Shown in pieces: positions 5,565 to 7,189 of a stretch of 7,189 nucleotides of DNA (position 1 is its first letter; each line of letters starts with the position of its first letter). The stretch comes from Chloroflexota bacterium (lineage in GTDB: Bacteria > Chloroflexota > Dehalococcoidia > Lucifugimonadales > JACPCL1), in the NCBI GenBank assembly GCA_016210395.1, contig JACQUI010000164.1, positions 1 to 7,189 of the forward strand, given 5' to 3'. The position numbers were made by a program, and so were the translations under genes. Below the pieces are notes generated by a model. That model did not search any database. It had not been told where the DNA came from and was given only the letters and a program-made list of their open reading frames with translations.

Positions 5565-7189
5565 TTACCGCTGCACGCCCGCCGGCATGCGCGTGCGGTC
5601 CAGCCAGGTTTCCTCCAGCACGTTCAGACCAAAGTAGGTGGACCAATAGTAGACGTCGTTGCCCACCAGCCCCTGTATCCAAGGCCGGGTGAAGTGGTAG
5701 AAGAGGCCCATGGGCATCCACACCCGGCCCAGCAGGTTCTCGTAGTCGTAGTCGGCGATTTGCTTGCCGATCTGCTCACGCTTGGTGCGGTCGAGCTCCA
5801 CCCGCTGGGCGCGAATCAATTCGTCCAGTTTAGGGTCGCTGACGCCGAAGACGTTGCTGGGCGCCCCTGTCTCCAGGATGCTGGCCCAGTCGTTCAAATC
5901 GCTGCCGCCGCCGCTGGTGGTGGCTCCATACAACAGTTGATCCCAGTCACCAGCGTAGTACTTGGTGCGAAAAGTGGTGGCATCCACGAGCTGGGGATCA
6001 ATCTCTATGCCCACAGCCTTCAGATACTCTATGTACAAGGCGGGTTCCGACGGCATCACACCTGTGGTGGCGGTAGACATAAGCATCTTCAACTTCAGAG
6101 AGCCCGGTGCGTAGCCGGCTTCCTTCAGCAGACGCTTGGACTCCTCGGGGTTATAGTGGTACCACGCCGGGGCGTCTTTCTCCGTCCGCGGGTACCCGCG
6201 TCCGCCATCCCAGTCGGTGGGCACCGCAGCGAAGCCAATGCGGCCGTTTCCGCCGAAAAGCGCCTTGATGGCCGCTTTGTAGTCAACGGACATGGCTATA
6301 GCCCGGCGGACGCGGATATCATCAAAGGGCTTCTTTGTCACGTTGAATGCCAGATATCCCGTTGCGGCGCTGTTCTGTTCGTTCACGTAGAGAGAGCAGC
6401 CCAGGGGGCCGCAGTTGTCCAGGAGTTGTTTTGCGTCGTTCCAACCGCGGTAGGTGTACTCATCAATCTGACCGGTGCGGAAGGCAGCGATTCTGGCCGC
6501 AGGGTCTAAGATGGGGAACCACTCCACGCGGTCCAGATAAGGCATACCCTTTTTGAAATAGTTCGGGTTCTTCTCTGCAAAGAGGTGGTCGTTGGGCACA
6601 TACTCCTTGGCGATGAAGGCCCCTGTCCCTATGGGCATGTTGTTGATGGACCCGTCGTCCACCGCCTCCTTAGGGACAAAGCCGTTGAGTGGCGAAACGA
6701 TGCTGTAGATGAAGGCGCCATCCACGGACTTCATCTTGAAGACTACCGTGTACTTATCAGGGGCTTCCACCGAGGCCACGTTCTTGTAGATGTCGGCGGT
6801 AGGCCCCGAAAGCTTGCCGTCCCGGAAGCGTTCGATGTTGTACACCGCGTCATCGGAGGTAAACTCCCTACCGTTGACTGGGGGGATGTTCTGCCACTTG
6901 GCCCCTTTCACCAAATGGAAGGTGTAGGTCTTGCCGTCGGCGCTGATGTCCCAACTCTCCGCGAGGTCTCCCTTGAAGGCCATCTTGTGTAGATTGCCTG
7001 CTCCTGCGAAGGCATGCTCCAGGCTCGCGTCGTAGGTCAGGAGACGGTTCATGAAGGCGCCAGAACTTACAGAGGGGGGAGTGGGAGAGGCATTGTCCCA
7101 TGATCTCGGCACCGAGGGCTCGTTCATTTTTATGGTCCCACCGTAGGTCTTCTGGCCCTTGCCCAGGCTGGCTGGGCTCCAGTCTACCC
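5565..7189 (-). CDS. ABC transporter solute-binding protein, family 5 (SBP2), N-terminus outside window
   Basis: 540 residues visible, reading open to the window edge. The ATG at 7127 is internal: the upstream codons continue in frame as VDWSPASLGKGQKTYGG, matching VDWSPATLGKGQRTSGG of SBP1, so about 85 residues (signal peptide, lipobox, linker) are presumably missing. It is a binding protein of the peptide/oligopeptide type (SBP_bac_5), probably an exported lipoprotein like SBP1. The family signature is seen as LAESWDISADGKTYTFHL with GAKW, followed by PIGTGAFIAKEY, RVRRAIAMSVDY and the end WLDRTRMPAGVQR. The Cys pair CGPLGC is conserved with SBP1. Similarity to SBP1 is uneven: it is low in the first 60 shared residues and nearly identical around KNVASVEA-DKYTVVFKMKSV. 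It is followed after 166 nt by PuuE-like paralogue 2, with a palindromic block right after its stop. The ligand is unknown. Confidence 0.93.
   Translation of the reverse strand, partial: VDWSPASLGKGQKTYGGTIKMNEPSVPRSWDNASPTPPSVSSGAFMNRLLTYDASLEHAFAGAGNLHKMAFKGDLAESWDISADGKTYTFHLVKGAKWQNIPPVNGREFTSDDAVYNIERFRDGKLSGPTADIYKNVASVEAPDKYTVVFKMKSVDGAFIYSIVSPLNGFVPKEAVDDGSINNMPIGTGAFIAKEYVPNDHLFAEKNPNYFKKGMPYLDRVEWFPILDPAARIAAFRTGQIDEYTYRGWNDAKQLLDNCGPLGCSLYVNEQNSAATGYLAFNVTKKPFDDIRVRRAIAMSVDYKAAIKALFGGNGRIGFAAVPTDWDGGRGYPRTEKDAPAWYHYNPEESKRLLKEAGYAPGSLKLKMLMSTATTGVMPSEPALYIEYLKAVGIEIDPQLVDATTFRTKYYAGDWDQLLYGATTSGGGSDLNDWASILETGAPSNVFGVSDPKLDELIRAQRVELDRTKREQIGKQIADYDYENLLGRVWMPMGLFYHFTRPWIQGLVGNDVYYWSTYFGLNVLEETWLDRTRMPAGVQR

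Noticed and set aside
7125..7127. ATG as the start of SBP2.
   Set aside because: The frame stays open upstream to the window edge and encodes residues matching the equivalent internal region of SBP1, so this is an internal Met.
1..7189. CRISPR array, tRNA or rRNA genes, insertion sequence.
   Set aside because: No regularly spaced repeats, cloverleaf or rRNA-like sequence, transposase frame or terminal inverted repeats were seen.

Overview
This 7.2 kb window carries five protein-coding genes, all on the minus strand, so transcription runs from high to low coordinates. Overall base composition is GC-rich. The lipoprotein signal followed by a long Ala/Pro/Thr linker, the expanded paralogous family-5 solute-binding proteins, and the pairing of hydantoinase-like and PuuE-like enzymes fit an environmental bacterium, possibly Chloroflexota (Dehalococcoidia or SAR202-like). 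No marker gene is present, so this placement is a tentative impression.

Layout in transcription order: (1) 7189-5565, an ABC transporter solute-binding protein (SBP2) whose N-terminus lies outside the window; (2) 5398-4472, a PuuE-like protein of the polysaccharide-deacetylase (NodB-fold) superfamily; (3) 4422-3463, a second, diverged PuuE-like paralogue with an extra low-complexity C-terminal tail; (4) about 3298-1421, a complete lipoprotein solute-binding protein (SBP1), close paralogue of SBP2; (5) 1266-1, a dihydropyrimidinase/hydantoinase-type amidohydrolase whose C-terminus runs off the window. Three genes have clear Shine-Dalgarno sequences; SBP1 has only a weak purine-rich one.

The two PuuE-like genes are 49 nt apart. 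The other three gaps are 154-166 nt and each holds GC-rich inverted repeats. Two of them (3363-3402 and 5507-5551) look like copies of the same palindromic block. Next to the first copy is a short stretch that reads like the last codons of an SBP gene (Pro-Ala-x-Val-Gln-Arg-stop), suggesting that a third SBP gene, or a duplicated module, was lost there.

Working hypothesis (inference): the locus imports a nitrogen-containing organic compound through the SBPs and opens cyclic amide, imide or ureide rings with two unrelated hydrolase folds, a binuclear-metal hydantoinase type and PuuE-type enzymes that lack the usual NodB metal triad. The transport permeases and ATPases are not in the window. 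The hydantoinase-like enzyme keeps all six metal ligands but appears to have lost the usual hydantoin-contacting residues, so its substrate is probably not a classical hydantoin or dihydropyrimidine.
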